From Rhodococcoides trifolii (lineage in GTDB: Bacteria; Actinomycetota; Actinomycetes; Mycobacteriales; Mycobacteriaceae): a DNA stretch of 64,000 bases. The position numbers were made by a program, and so were the translations under genes. Positions within the stretch are counted from its first letter, which is position 1; each line of letters opens with the position of its first letter. The notes below the pieces were generated by a model. That model had not been told where the DNA came from, did not search any database, and saw only the letters and a list, made by a program, of their open reading frames with translations. Where the stretch lies: assembly GCF_014635345.1 (NCBI RefSeq), contig NZ_BMCU01000003.1, positions 496,001 to 560,000 of the forward strand, read 5' to 3'. Of this stretch, positions 10,142-18,537 are shown in pieces.

Positions 10142-10666
10142 ATGAGCCAAGAACCGCCCGCTCCCGTCGTAACCATGATCGATCCGACTCGTACACCCAG
10201 CCCCAAGGCCAGGACGCTGTGGGCGATCAATGCCGCGCTCATGTGGGCTGTCGTTGCCATCACCGAGATCGTGTGGGCAGTCGTGCTGTCGGTGAATTCC
10301 GACGACCCGGCATGGTGGCCGAACCTGTCCGTCGCTGCAGTGACGATCATTCTTGCTGTGGTGCACATCACAGTGGTCCCCTCGTGGCGGTACCGAGTGC
10401 ACCGCTGGGAGATCAGCGAGACGGCGGTCTACTCGCGCACCGGGTGGTTCGATCAGGAGTGGCGGGTGGCTCCGATCTCGCGCGTGCAGACCGTCGACAC
10501 CGAACGCGGCCCGATCGACCGGGCGCTGGGGCTGTCCACAGTCACCATCACCACCGCGTCCTCCGCCGGAGCGGTCAAGATCTCGGCTCTGGACAAGGTA
10601 GTGGCCGACGAGACGGTGGCCCTTCTGACCGAGATCGCCGCTCGGACCCGCGGCGACGCGACGTGA
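10142..10666 (+). CDS. Membrane protein with bacterial PH (DUF304/YdbS-like) domain
   Basis: A 174-residue protein starting at ATG 10142, with AAGGAC upstream. Two transmembrane helices (about 28-50 and 61-80) precede a bPH2/DUF304 domain. That domain is recognisable from Y-R-V-H-R-W-E-I, then [20 protein letters not shown] and [10 protein letters not shown]. In Bacillus and other bacteria such genes occur as YdbS-YdbT pairs of membrane proteins, sometimes linked to bacteriocin resistance. The same pairing occurs here, since the next gene overlaps this stop codon. The molecular function is unknown. Confidence 0.85.
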   Translation: MSQEPPAPVVTMIDPTRTPSPKARTLWAINAALMWAVVAITEIVWAVVLSVNSDDPAWWPNLSVAAVTIILAVVHITVVPSWRYRVHRWEISETAVYSRTGWFDQEWRVAPISRVQTVDTERGPIDRALGLSTVTITTASSAGAVKISALDKVVADETVALLTEIAARTRGDAT

Positions 10667-12219
10667 CGAGTCCGGGCGACGTCCCAGCCGTCGCAGCGGG
10701 CCCCGACGCGGTCGCGGCGGAGAGCGAGCAACCGTGGCTGCGGCTGGACAAACGCATGTTGCTGATCCATCCCGTCACCGAGGTCGTCCGTTTCCTTCCC
10801 GCACTGGTCGCCACCACGTTCCTGGGAGCCCAGAGCGGAAACCACATCTGGAGCCTCGCCGTTCTCGGGCTGACGGTCGTATTCGCGATCCTGCGGTGGT
10901 TCACTACCAGTTACCGGATCGGTCCCGTGCACGTGCAGCTGCGAACCGGACTGTTCCAGAAGAAGCTGTTGTCGGTGCCACGCAGCAGGATTCGCAGCGT
11001 CGACGTCGAATCGAAGGTCATGCACCGATTGCTGGGTCTGTCGATCGTCCGCATCGGGACGGGGCAGAAGGTGGACAAGCGGGAACAGTTCGAGCTGAAT
11101 GCACTCGACGCCGGTCTCGTACCTGCCCTGCGCGACGACCTCATGGACACCTCCCCCGCCGCGGCGCCCGAGCGTCCGGGACCTGACGGACAGCACCACG
11201 TCGCGGTTGCGCCACCGTCGCCGGAAGTAGAGATCGCCCACTTCAGTAATTCCTGGGTCCGATTCGCACCGTTCACCGCCACCGGCGTCGTGATCGTTGC
11301 CGCGGTCGCCGGTTTGATCTTTCAGTCCGGACTCGGCGGAACGATCGCCGACTCCGACGCGGCGCGCAGCGGCGTCGACTCCGCCGCCCGCCTCGGCATC
11401 GTTGCTCTGGTGGGGTTGGGAATCGTGGTCTTCCTGGTGGTCACCAGCGTGCTCGCGTGCGTGCGCTACCTGGTGGTCTACGGCAATCTTCGAGTAACGG
11501 ACGACGGGCACCGACTCCGCGTCGGACACGGTCTGCTGAGCACTCGTCATACGACGCTGGACCGAGATCGTTTGCGCGGCACCATGTTGCGGCGGCCCCT
11601 CGTGCTGCGGTGGGCCGGTGGCGCCAAACTCGATGCCGTGATGACCGGCGTCAGTGCCCAGAAGTCGGATTCCTCGCTCGTGTTGCCGGCCGCACCGCTC
11701 CGGGAGGCGACGCGGGTCATGACGGCGGTTCTCGCCGACATCGGTCCACCCGACGCCGCGCTCGTCCCGCTGGTCCCACACGGCCGTATCGCGTTGCGAC
11801 GCAGACTGACTCGCGCGCTGTCTCCTGTCCTGGCGGTCGTGGCCGTTCTCGTCGTCGTCCAACTCGCCACTGGCGTGATCCCGTCGGTCGTCTGGGTGGG
11901 GGCTGTAGTTGCGCTCGTCGCTGCCACCGCGCTCGCCGTGGATCGCTATCGCGGGCTGGGCCACGCGGCCGACACCGGGTGGCTCGTCACGCAGTACGGA
12001 AGCCTCGATCGACGGCGGGCCACGGTGGAGTCCGACGGTATCCTCGGGTGGACGGTGCGGCAGAGCTTCTTTCAGCGACGGGCAGGTGTCGCCACCATCG
12101 TCGCCGCGACCGCCGCCGGGCAGGGGCACTACGACATCGTTGACGTTCCCGTCGAGCGTGCGTGGTCCATCGTCGAGGCTGCTCAGCCCGGCGCAGGTGA
12201 CGTCTGGGCACGCCGGTGA
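10663..12219 (+). CDS. Multi-PH-domain membrane protein (YdbT-like)
   Basis: A 518-residue membrane protein starting at GTG 10663, overlapping the previous stop (GTGA). It contains repeated units of paired transmembrane helices plus a bPH2 domain. The first is at about 20-150 ([16 protein letters not shown]) and the second at about 205-350 ([10 protein letters not shown]). The third, at about 380-505, ends in a degenerate [12 protein letters not shown]. This is the standard YdbT architecture. The udgB start overlaps its stop, so the three genes form a translationally coupled operon. Confidence 0.85.
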   Translation: MTSPGDVPAVAAGPDAVAAESEQPWLRLDKRMLLIHPVTEVVRFLPALVATTFLGAQSGNHIWSLAVLGLTVVFAILRWFTTSYRIGPVHVQLRTGLFQKKLLSVPRSRIRSVDVESKVMHRLLGLSIVRIGTGQKVDKREQFELNALDAGLVPALRDDLMDTSPAAAPERPGPDGQHHVAVAPPSPEVEIAHFSNSWVRFAPFTATGVVIVAAVAGLIFQSGLGGTIADSDAARSGVDSAARLGIVALVGLGIVVFLVVTSVLACVRYLVVYGNLRVTDDGHRLRVGHGLLSTRHTTLDRDRLRGTMLRRPLVLRWAGGAKLDAVMTGVSAQKSDSSLVLPAAPLREATRVMTAVLADIGPPDAALVPLVPHGRIALRRRLTRALSPVLAVVAVLVVVQLATGVIPSVVWVGAVVALVAATALAVDRYRGLGHAADTGWLVTQYGSLDRRRATVESDGILGWTVRQSFFQRRAGVATIVAATAAGQGHYDIVDVPVERAWSIVEAAQPGAGDVWARR

Positions 12220-12929
12220 GTGGCCCGACGTCGATTGCCGAGCTGGATTCCCGGATCTCGTCGTGCCGCGCCTGCCCCAGACTGGTGGACTGGCGCGAGC
12301 AGGTCGCGCGGGAGAAGCGGGCAAGCTTTCGTGACCAGACGTACTGGGGCAGAGCCGTTCCCGGTTTCGGACCCGCGGACGCACGGTTGCTCGTCGTCGG
12401 GTTGGCCCCCGCGGCGCACGGCGCCAACCGTACGGGCCGCATGTTCACCGGTGACCGCAGCGGTGATGTGCTCTACGCGGCCATGCACGCGGTCGGTCTG
12501 GCGAATCAGCCGACAGCGACGCACATCGGCGACGGGTTGGCACTGCACGGCACCCGGATCACCGCCCCGGTGCACTGCGCGCCACCCGACAACAAGCCCA
12601 CGCCCGACGAGCGTGATCGCTGCCGTACGTGGCTCGAGACCGAACTGCACCTCTTGGCGCCGACGATCCGCGCAGTGGTCGTTCTGGGCGGGTTCGGCTG
12701 GCAAGCCCTGCTTCCCATTCTCGGTACGTCGGGGTGGCTCGTCCCCCGACCGCGACCCAAGTTCGGTCACGGAGCGCACGTCGTCCTGACCCCGACCACG
12801 GCGCTCGAACCGCTGCACGTGTTCGGGTGCTATCACGTGAGCCAACAGAACACCTTCACCGGACGACTGACACCGGCCATGGTCGAAGAGGTGCTATCGC
12901 GAGCCGGAGAGTCGGCGGGAATCATCTAG
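12216..12929 (+). CDS. udgB: Type-5 (UdgB-like) uracil-DNA glycosylase
   Basis: A 237-residue base-excision repair enzyme removing uracil and related deaminated bases from DNA. The [4Fe-4S] ligands C17, C20, C121 and C136 show the expected spacing. Motif 1 [13 protein letters not shown] lacks the Asp of ordinary UDGs, typical of family 5. Motif 2 is [10 protein letters not shown]. The start is GTG 12216, overlapping the stop of the PH-domain gene (GTGA). Linkage of a DNA repair enzyme to two PH-domain membrane proteins is functionally unexplained. M. tuberculosis Rv1259 is the family reference. Confidence 0.92.
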   Translation: MSGPTSIAELDSRISSCRACPRLVDWREQVAREKRASFRDQTYWGRAVPGFGPADARLLVVGLAPAAHGANRTGRMFTGDRSGDVLYAAMHAVGLANQPTATHIGDGLALHGTRITAPVHCAPPDNKPTPDERDRCRTWLETELHLLAPTIRAVVVLGGFGWQALLPILGTSGWLVPRPRPKFGHGAHVVLTPTTALEPLHVFGCYHVSQQNTFTGRLTPAMVEEVLSRAGESAGII

Positions 12930-12930
12930 A

Positions 12931-12948
12931 TCTGACACGGGTGTCAGA
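12931..12948. promoter_or_regulatory. Palindromic operator with leaderless promoter for the TetR gene
   Basis: TCTGACAC-GG-GTGTCAGA is a perfect inverted repeat with 8-bp arms, 2 bp after the udgB stop. A -10 element TAACTT (12965-12970) follows, and the TetR ATG (12978) is only 7 nt downstream. The palindrome therefore covers the -35 zone of a leaderless transcript, as expected for an autorepressor site. Confidence 0.6.
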
Positions 12949-12977
12949 ATCTGGTCTGGGCTGCTAACTTCGAAGGC

Positions 12978-13568
12978 ATGGCCCAGACCTTCCTGCAATC
13001 GGCTCGTCGCGCCCAACTCGTCGACGCAGCGATACATGCGCTGGCAGACCTCGGTGCCGAGCAGGCGTCGTTGGTCCGCATTGCCGAACGCGCCGGCGTC
13101 AGCCGTGGGGTTGTGAACTACCACTTCCCCGGCGGCCGGCGCGAACTGTTCGAAGCGGCCGTCGACTCGATCTACGACCTGGGCCGCCAGGAGGTGCACC
13201 CGGACACCCTGTCGGCGCAGTCGCCCCGAGACAGCGTGGCGTCGTTCGTCCGCGGCAGCATCATGTTCTACGCCCGCTGTCCGCGTCACCTTCGAGCCCT
13301 CACCGCGCTCTACACCAGTCGTACCGAGGACAGCCTGCGACGGGACGAGCGAGAAGAACACGCGGCGGAGATGATGACCACGGCCGGCCTGCTCCGGGAC
13401 GGTCAGGTAGCCGGTCAGATGCGTGAGTTCGACGTGACCCTCATGGCGCTGACCATCCGCGCCGTCCTGGACACCGCGGTCGGGTTGACCGCCGCGGGAG
13501 CCGAGCCCGAGGCACTGGCGGACGAACTCGTGCGCACCATCGACGCGGCCACGCGGGTGATCCCATGA
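12978..13568 (+). CDS. TetR-family transcriptional regulator
   Basis: A 196-residue regulator. The N-terminal TetR helix-turn-helix is clear at residues about 12-55 (A-A-I-H-A-L-A-D-L-G...I-A-E-R-A-G-V-S-R-G-V-V-N-Y-H-F). A divergent ligand-binding domain follows. The transcript is probably leaderless. The 18-bp palindrome just upstream is the obvious candidate operator. The stop overlaps the start of the carboxylesterase gene (ATGA), so regulator and esterase are co-expressed. The effector is plausibly an ester or its product, but this is inferred only from the neighbour. Confidence 0.92.
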   Translation: MAQTFLQSARRAQLVDAAIHALADLGAEQASLVRIAERAGVSRGVVNYHFPGGRRELFEAAVDSIYDLGRQEVHPDTLSAQSPRDSVASFVRGSIMFYARCPRHLRALTALYTSRTEDSLRRDEREEHAAEMMTTAGLLRDGQVAGQMREFDVTLMALTIRAVLDTAVGLTAAGAEPEALADELVRTIDAATRVIP

Positions 13569-15169
13569 AGCGCGCACTCGCAGTCGTCGCTGCGACGGTG
13601 CTGGTCGCTGCCGGATGCTCGTCGGCGGTGAACGAACCGGACGCCGGATCGGACTTGCTGGTGGACACCACGACGGGAACTCTGCAGGGAGTCGACGTGG
13701 GCGCCACACACCAGTTCCTCGGCGTTCGGTACGCGCTGGCGCCGACCGGTGACCGCCGGTGGACCCTTCCCGAGCCGTTCCCCGACACCGACGACGTGCT
13801 CGACGCCACCCGAGCGGGCTCACCGTGCCCGCAGACGGGTGAGACTGCCCAATCGGTCTCGTCGACGGACGAGGACTGCCTGTTTCTGAACGTCACCGTT
13901 CCGGCCCGCGCGAGCGATGAACCCCGACCGGTGATGGTGTGGTGGCACGGCGGCGGTTTCACCAGCGGAGCCGGCTCTCAGTACGACGCCCAGCGGCTTG
14001 CCGATCAAGGCGACGTGATAGTCGTGACGGCGAACTACCGACTCGGAATGCTGGGATACCTGGGACTACCCGGACTCGCGGGGTCCGGGAACTTCGGGCT
14101 CGCGGACCAACTGGCCGCTCTGCGCTGGGCGAACGACAACGCCGAAGCATTCGGCGGCGATCCCGACGCCGTCACCCTGTTCGGCGAGTCGGCCGGCGGA
14201 ACATCGACCTGCGCAGCGCTGACCTCGCCGGCGGCCGAGGGACTGATCGACAGGGCTGCCTTCTCGTCAGGCTCCTGCCGCCTCGCGTGGCCTCCCGGCA
14301 CGCTGTTTCCCGGACTACCTGCGTCGTCATCCTTGATTGCGTTGTCCGACAGCGAAACTCAGGGAGCAGCGGCGGCGGCGACCCTCGGGTGCACCGCTCC
14401 CGAGCCGCTGGCCTGTCTGCGCGCACAACCGGTCGACGCCTTGCTCGGGCAGGCGGTGCTGTTCGGCAACCCGTTGGCCTACGGCACCGCTCTGCTGCCA
14501 CGCGATCCCGCGCGCGCCGTCGAGGACGGGGATTGGCTGAAGGTGCCTGTTCTGTCCGGCGGCAACCGCGACGAACACCGGTCCTTCATCGGCGGACTAC
14601 TGCTCACCGATCCGACCGCGGTGACCGCGGACAACTACGGCTCACTGGTCCAAGCGTCGTTTCCCGCCGACGCCGCAGCGGTGACCGCGCAGTACCCGCT
14701 GACCGCCTACGATTCGGCGCCGGTCGCCTGGGCGACCCTCGTCACCGACGTCGCCTGGGCATGCACCACCGCGCACGGCGCGCGCGATCTGGCCGCCGAC
14801 GGAACTCCGGTCTACAGCTACGAGTTCGCCGATCGGAGCGCGCACGACGTGAGTGGAGTGGCGTCGTCGGGTATACCTCAGGGCGCGGCGCACGCCACCG
14901 ACTTGCCCTATCTGTTCGATCTCGGGGGCGAAGACCTGCTCACCGGACCGGGGCAGCACGAGCTCGGTTCAGACATGGTGGCGGCATGGGCGTCGTTCGC
15001 TCGTACCGGCACACCGGGTCCGATCGAGAATGTCGACTGGCCGGTCACCACCGGCACCGATACCCCCGTAATGCAGTTCGACAATCCAATCACCGGATCC
15101 GGGGTCCATCTCGTCGACCACCGCACCGAGCACCACTGCAACCTCTGGGACACGGTCAACCCCGGGTGA
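13565..15169 (+). CDS. Type-B carboxylesterase lipoprotein
   Basis: A 534-residue alpha/beta hydrolase of the COesterase family, anchored as a lipoprotein (lipobox V-A-A-G-C18). It has the oxyanion-hole motif H128-G-G-G and the nucleophile elbow G-E-S209-A-G-G. D-E-D-C-L-F-L-N and the late H-A-T-D-L-P-Y-L-F region are also typical of the family. It should hydrolyse carboxylic esters outside the membrane. ATG 13565 overlaps the TetR stop (ATGA). Its last 14 bp overlap the convergent membrane-protein gene. The substrate is unknown. Confidence 0.9.
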   Translation: MKRALAVVAATVLVAAGCSSAVNEPDAGSDLLVDTTTGTLQGVDVGATHQFLGVRYALAPTGDRRWTLPEPFPDTDDVLDATRAGSPCPQTGETAQSVSSTDEDCLFLNVTVPARASDEPRPVMVWWHGGGFTSGAGSQYDAQRLADQGDVIVVTANYRLGMLGYLGLPGLAGSGNFGLADQLAALRWANDNAEAFGGDPDAVTLFGESAGGTSTCAALTSPAAEGLIDRAAFSSGSCRLAWPPGTLFPGLPASSSLIALSDSETQGAAAAATLGCTAPEPLACLRAQPVDALLGQAVLFGNPLAYGTALLPRDPARAVEDGDWLKVPVLSGGNRDEHRSFIGGLLLTDPTAVTADNYGSLVQASFPADAAAVTAQYPLTAYDSAPVAWATLVTDVAWACTTAHGARDLAADGTPVYSYEFADRSAHDVSGVASSGIPQGAAHATDLPYLFDLGGEDLLTGPGQHELGSDMVAAWASFARTGTPGPIENVDWPVTTGTDTPVMQFDNPITGSGVHLVDHRTEHHCNLWDTVNPG

Positions 15170-15566
15170 GCGCCCTGATCCTCGCGGAGTAGAGCAGCAC
15201 GGCCGGCGGGGCAACACCTGCGACGAGCAGGAGCGCAGCTCGCCAGTCGGCGAGAAGGATCACGTCGCCACCCGGACCGCCCAGCGCACACAGAACCAAC
15301 CCGACGAAGAACCCGACCAGAGGGAGCGAGCCCTGGCCGATGCTTCCCGATGCAGCCATGGCCGATCGTACGAGCACGACGTTGAGCGCCCCCGCCGCGA
15401 GAGCGCTGATCGGGAAGGGAGTGGACCCGGCGTACAGGGGAAGAAAAAGGGCAGCAACTACCGCCGACAGAAACCCGTCGAAAGTCAGTGCGGCAACGGT
15501 TGCGACCGACACCGCCTCGAGTACGGACCTACCTCGTGCGAACGTCTGTGTGGAGGGCTCCGTCAA
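15156..15566 (-). CDS. Four-helix membrane protein (Rv1171-like) downstream of mshB
   Basis: A 136-residue protein with about four hydrophobic segments (residues 18-45, 50-70, 80-100, 105-128). It occupies the position of conserved M. tuberculosis Rv1171 next to mshB. The start is TTG 15566, which overlaps the stop of the preceding 52-codon frame (TTGA), so translation is probably coupled. Its 3' end overlaps the convergent carboxylesterase gene by 14 bp. The function is unknown. It carries no transporter signature. Confidence 0.7.
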   Translation of the reverse strand: MTEPSTQTFARGRSVLEAVSVATVAALTFDGFLSAVVAALFLPLYAGSTPFPISALAAGALNVVLVRSAMAASGSIGQGSLPLVGFFVGLVLCALGGPGGDVILLADWRAALLLVAGVAPPAVLLYSARIRALTRG

Positions 15567-15721
15567 CGGGGAGGGAAGCCGATGGACGTGAGGAATCCGC
15601 TTACACCATTGGCGAACTGAGACAGGATTGACTCGTACAGAGCAGCCTGCGCGTCACCCATCGGACGGATGGAGTCGACGAACGCTGCGATTGCGTTCTG
15701 AATGTCGTAATTGAATATCAT
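15563..15721 (-). CDS. Small ORF (52 aa) within the lpqW-mshB operon
   Basis: ATG 15721 is preceded by GAAGGG about 8 nt upstream and the frame runs 52 codons. Its stop overlaps the TTG start of the next gene. The product (M-I-F-N-Y-D-I-Q-N-A-I-A-A-F...F-L-T-S-I-G-F-P-P-R) has hydrophobic residues spaced every three or four positions, as in one or two amphipathic helices. It has no Cys and no signal peptide. Size and amphipathicity recall the small PorA/PorH cell-wall peptides of corynebacteria, but sequence homology is not evident. It could be a structural peptide, a membrane-protein partner or a coupling leader. Confidence 0.55.
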   Translation of the reverse strand: MIFNYDIQNAIAAFVDSIRPMGDAQAALYESILSQFANGVSGFLTSIGFPPR

Positions 15722-15804
15722 GGGTCATCCCTTCGGTCGCGCTCACCGTCCGACAGCGTTCGGTGATGACGCTCACAGCATACGGGGACGTGCGACGACC
15801 ACTT

Positions 15805-16692
15805 TCACCCGATGCCGGAGAAGAGGTCGCTCTCCCGTCCGTCGGCATCGGTGTCACCAAGGTTCCCTCGTACCAAGATGTACTGCTCGTCTTCGAAAAC
15901 CGGCTGAACCACGTTGTTGGACAACGCATAGGCCCGGCCCCCGCTCGCGAGGGTGACCTGCGTCGCGTGGGCCCGCAGAGCTGCTCGTTTCGCCTCTCCC
16001 GCGCTGCGGACGTCGATCGAGGTGGTCACGTCGGCATCCGGTACGGACGGCAGTTCGCCGGGTTGCGGGAATGTCCACTGCGCCGGGTACTCCCCGAGAT
16101 CGGTCAGTCCGTCTGCCAACTGGGCTGCACCGGTCACCGTCCAGTACATCTTCGACGGAGCCCATGCCTGACCGACGCCCACGAAGGCGGCGGGATCACC
16201 GGACGCGTCGAAAGCCGCGGAGGCCACAAGGTGGACCTGCTGGTGATCCGGGTGGCCGTAGCCGCCGACCGGGTCGTACGCGACCACGACGTGTGGGCGG
16301 AGGTCCCGAATGACGGCGACCATCGCTCCGACGGCCTCGTCCCGGTCGGCACGGACGAACGCACGCGGGTGGTCGGCCGCCGGTGTGCCCACCATGCCGG
16401 AGTCACGCCACCGACCTGCTCCACCGAGAAACCTCGGCTTCGAACAACCGAGTTCGGCCAGCGCACAACTCAATTCGTGAATGCGATACCCGCCGAGCTG
16501 ATCGCTGCGGTCGGCGACCAGCCCGGCCCACTCCTCTCCGATGACTTCGCCTTCCTCGCCGAGCGAACAGGTCAGAACCGTCACCTCGGCGCCGGAGCGG
16601 GCGGCCACCGCGATGGTGCCGCCGGTGGTGATGGTTTCGTCGTCCGGATGTGCATGAACGAAAAGCACTCGACGCGTGGCCGACTCGGTCAC
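15805..16692 (-). CDS. mshB: MshB, GlcNAc-Ins deacetylase of mycothiol synthesis
   Basis: A 295-residue zinc metalloenzyme of the PIG-L family. It deacetylates 1-D-myo-inosityl-2-acetamido-2-deoxy-alpha-D-glucopyranoside, the second mycothiol step. Zinc motifs are A-H15-P-D-D18-E near the N-terminus and G-H-P-D-H-Q-Q-V-H mid-protein, matching the known His/Asp/His ligands. The start is GTG 16692, which overlaps the lpqW stop (GTGA). An open frame upstream lies inside lpqW and is not used. The length fits mycobacterial MshB (303 aa). It is co-transcribed with lpqW and the two small genes downstream. Confidence 0.94.
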   Translation of the reverse strand: MTESATRRVLFVHAHPDDETITTGGTIAVAARSGAEVTVLTCSLGEEGEVIGEEWAGLVADRSDQLGGYRIHELSCALAELGCSKPRFLGGAGRWRDSGMVGTPAADHPRAFVRADRDEAVGAMVAVIRDLRPHVVVAYDPVGGYGHPDHQQVHLVASAAFDASGDPAAFVGVGQAWAPSKMYWTVTGAAQLADGLTDLGEYPAQWTFPQPGELPSVPDADVTTSIDVRSAGEAKRAALRAHATQVTLASGGRAYALSNNVVQPVFEDEQYILVRGNLGDTDADGRESDLFSGIG

Positions 16693-18515
16693 CGGTCCGC
16701 TCGCATCCACTGCGCGGCGTCGGAGAACACCCCGAGCTCCGGCGGACCGGCCAAAGACACCCCGGACACACCGGGACCGACGGCGACAACCGAGGTGTCC
16801 TGCACGATCGGCAGCACAGCGGCGAGCGCCCACAGTTTCGGTTCCGCTTCGGAGACGACCCTGCCGACGTCGGTGACACCCGCCAGCGCGAGCTCGAACG
16901 ACGCCTGAAGACTTGGATCGCACAACCCCGAGACATTGCTCAGCAGAAGCGGTTCGGGTGCTCGCTGTTCGGCCGTTTCGGTCGTCTCGGTCGCACTCGA
17001 CGGAGCCGCGACAGCTGATCCGATCGGCGGACATCCGAACCGCGACGCCATCACCGTGGCGGGGTCGGACACCGCGCGATTCCACCCGACCACCGCGTCG
17101 ACCGCCCCGGTGGTGAGCGCAGTCCCGTACAGCTCGGCCGGATCCGTCGGAGCCACACTGGCTTCCACGCCTGCTGCCCGAAGCTGGTCGGCGGCCGTGT
17201 TGGCCACCGCCAGCGCGACGTCGTCGTCCTCGGGTGCTCCGATGACGAAATCGAGAAGTACCGGTCCGTCGCCCGTCGGAGTCGGGGTGGCCGTCGGCGT
17301 CGGCGTCGTCGTCGGCGTGGGGGTCGGCGCGGGTGCACCCGCGAACACGTTTGCGGCGCTGAGCAGTTGGATCGCAGCGGTTCGCCCTATCGGGGCCGGT
17401 TCGGTGCTGACGTAGCCCGGTTGGGACGGCGAGAGGACCTGAGCGCCTGCGGAGCGGACGGCCGACTCTCCGCCGGCGGCAACGATCGCGAGGAGGTTCT
17501 GATCGAGAAGACCCATGATTCCGCGACGGATGTTCGGATCGGTCAGTTCCGGAACGCGGCCGTTGATGACGAACTGGAGTGACCGGGGCTGAAAGATGCT
17601 GTCGGTCCGCACGTTCGGAATTGCGCTCAGCTGCGCGCGGGTGGCCGCCCCGCCTCGAACCTGGGCGACCTGTGCATCACCGGAGCGCATCGAATCCGCG
17701 AGCTGGGACGCAGATCCCCCGCGGCGCAACAGGATTTGATCGGGCGCCGCAGGAGCGCCCCAGAACCGGTCGTTGCGTTCGAGCAGGATCTCGTCGCGAC
17801 CCTTGTCGATCGATTTGATACGGAACTGCCCACCCGAGACGGGAACGTTGTCGCGCAGCCCCTGCTCGAACCCGCCCGGCGAGTCCTTGACCAGGTGCGA
17901 CGGGAGCAGGTCGGTGAACAGTTCCCGCCACGCCGGATACGCCGACTTCATGGTCACCGCAACGGTCTTGCCGCCACCGGAGGACTGCACGTCCTCGATC
18001 TGGCTGTATCCGGCAGGGTCGACGACGCCCGGTTGGGTGATCATCTGCTGCCACAGGTATCTGAAGTCCTCCGCCGCGATCGGGGCGCCATCGGACCATT
18101 GGGAATCGTCGCGAAGAACGTAGGTCACCGTGAACGGTGCGAGGGACGTGACGTCCGCGGACACCATGAGCGCCGAGTCGAGGCCCCATGTGGATGCACC
18201 GTCGGCCGAGGCCAGTCGGCGGAACGGACTCGGTAGCACCAGTGTGCTGACCGCGACGTTGGCCGGCGACTGGTCAGCAAGCAGATGTGGATTGAACCCG
18301 GTTCCGACGTCGTCGATGGCGACGACCACCGGGTTGCCCGTCGGCGCCGCCACAGCCGGCGTCGACTCGGGCGTCTCGGTGCTCTGAATCGCCGGCGGTG
18401 GGTCCGCGGTACATCCGGACAGGACGACCACGAGACCCACCAGTCCGATGGAGAATCGATACGCGCGGCGCCGGCAGCGATCGGGCCGGAGGCCGGTCGG
18501 GATCGACGGACCCAC
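16689..18515 (-). CDS. lpqW: LpqW, lipoprotein controlling PIM/LAM synthesis (ABC solute-binding fold)
   Basis: A 608-residue lipoprotein with lipobox V-L-S-G-C35. It has a solute-binding-protein family 5 fold related to oligopeptide-binding proteins. In mycobacteria LpqW directs intermediates between polar PIMs and LAM. A Thr-Pro repeat splits the binding domain near residues 390-412. The start is assigned to GTG 18515, 22 bp after the typA stop, with a weak ribosome site. No ABC permease genes lie nearby, which agrees with a non-transport role. The stop overlaps mshB. Confidence 0.85.
   Translation of the reverse strand: MGPSIPTGLRPDRCRRRAYRFSIGLVGLVVVLSGCTADPPPAIQSTETPESTPAVAAPTGNPVVVAIDDVGTGFNPHLLADQSPANVAVSTLVLPSPFRRLASADGASTWGLDSALMVSADVTSLAPFTVTYVLRDDSQWSDGAPIAAEDFRYLWQQMITQPGVVDPAGYSQIEDVQSSGGGKTVAVTMKSAYPAWRELFTDLLPSHLVKDSPGGFEQGLRDNVPVSGGQFRIKSIDKGRDEILLERNDRFWGAPAAPDQILLRRGGSASQLADSMRSGDAQVAQVRGGAATRAQLSAIPNVRTDSIFQPRSLQFVINGRVPELTDPNIRRGIMGLLDQNLLAIVAAGGESAVRSAGAQVLSPSQPGYVSTEPAPIGRTAAIQLLSAANVFAGAPAPTPTPTTTPTPTATPTPTGDGPVLLDFVIGAPEDDDVALAVANTAADQLRAAGVEASVAPTDPAELYGTALTTGAVDAVVGWNRAVSDPATVMASRFGCPPIGSAVAAPSSATETTETAEQRAPEPLLLSNVSGLCDPSLQASFELALAGVTDVGRVVSEAEPKLWALAAVLPIVQDTSVVAVGPGVSGVSLAGPPELGVFSDAAQWMRADR
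17272..17335 (-). repeat. Thr-Pro coding repeat inside lpqW
   Basis: A GTCGGN-type degenerate repeat encodes alternating Thr-Pro residues (A-P-T-P-T-P-T-T-T-P-T-P-T-A-T-P-T-P-T-G). It is probably a flexible linker in the exported protein. Such tracts can vary in length between strains. Confidence 0.75.
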
Positions 18516-18537
18516 CGTCAGTTCGTCTCGTCGCCGA

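Noticed and set aside
10453..12384. A 640-codon open frame opposite the PH-domain and udgB genes
   Set aside because: It is the complement of clearly coding sequence, low in hydrophobic structure, with no ribosome site and no recognisable domain.
17272..17335. The GTCGGN repeat as a CRISPR-like or VNTR locus
   Set aside because: It is an in-frame Thr-Pro linker within lpqW, with no spacers and no exact repeat unit.
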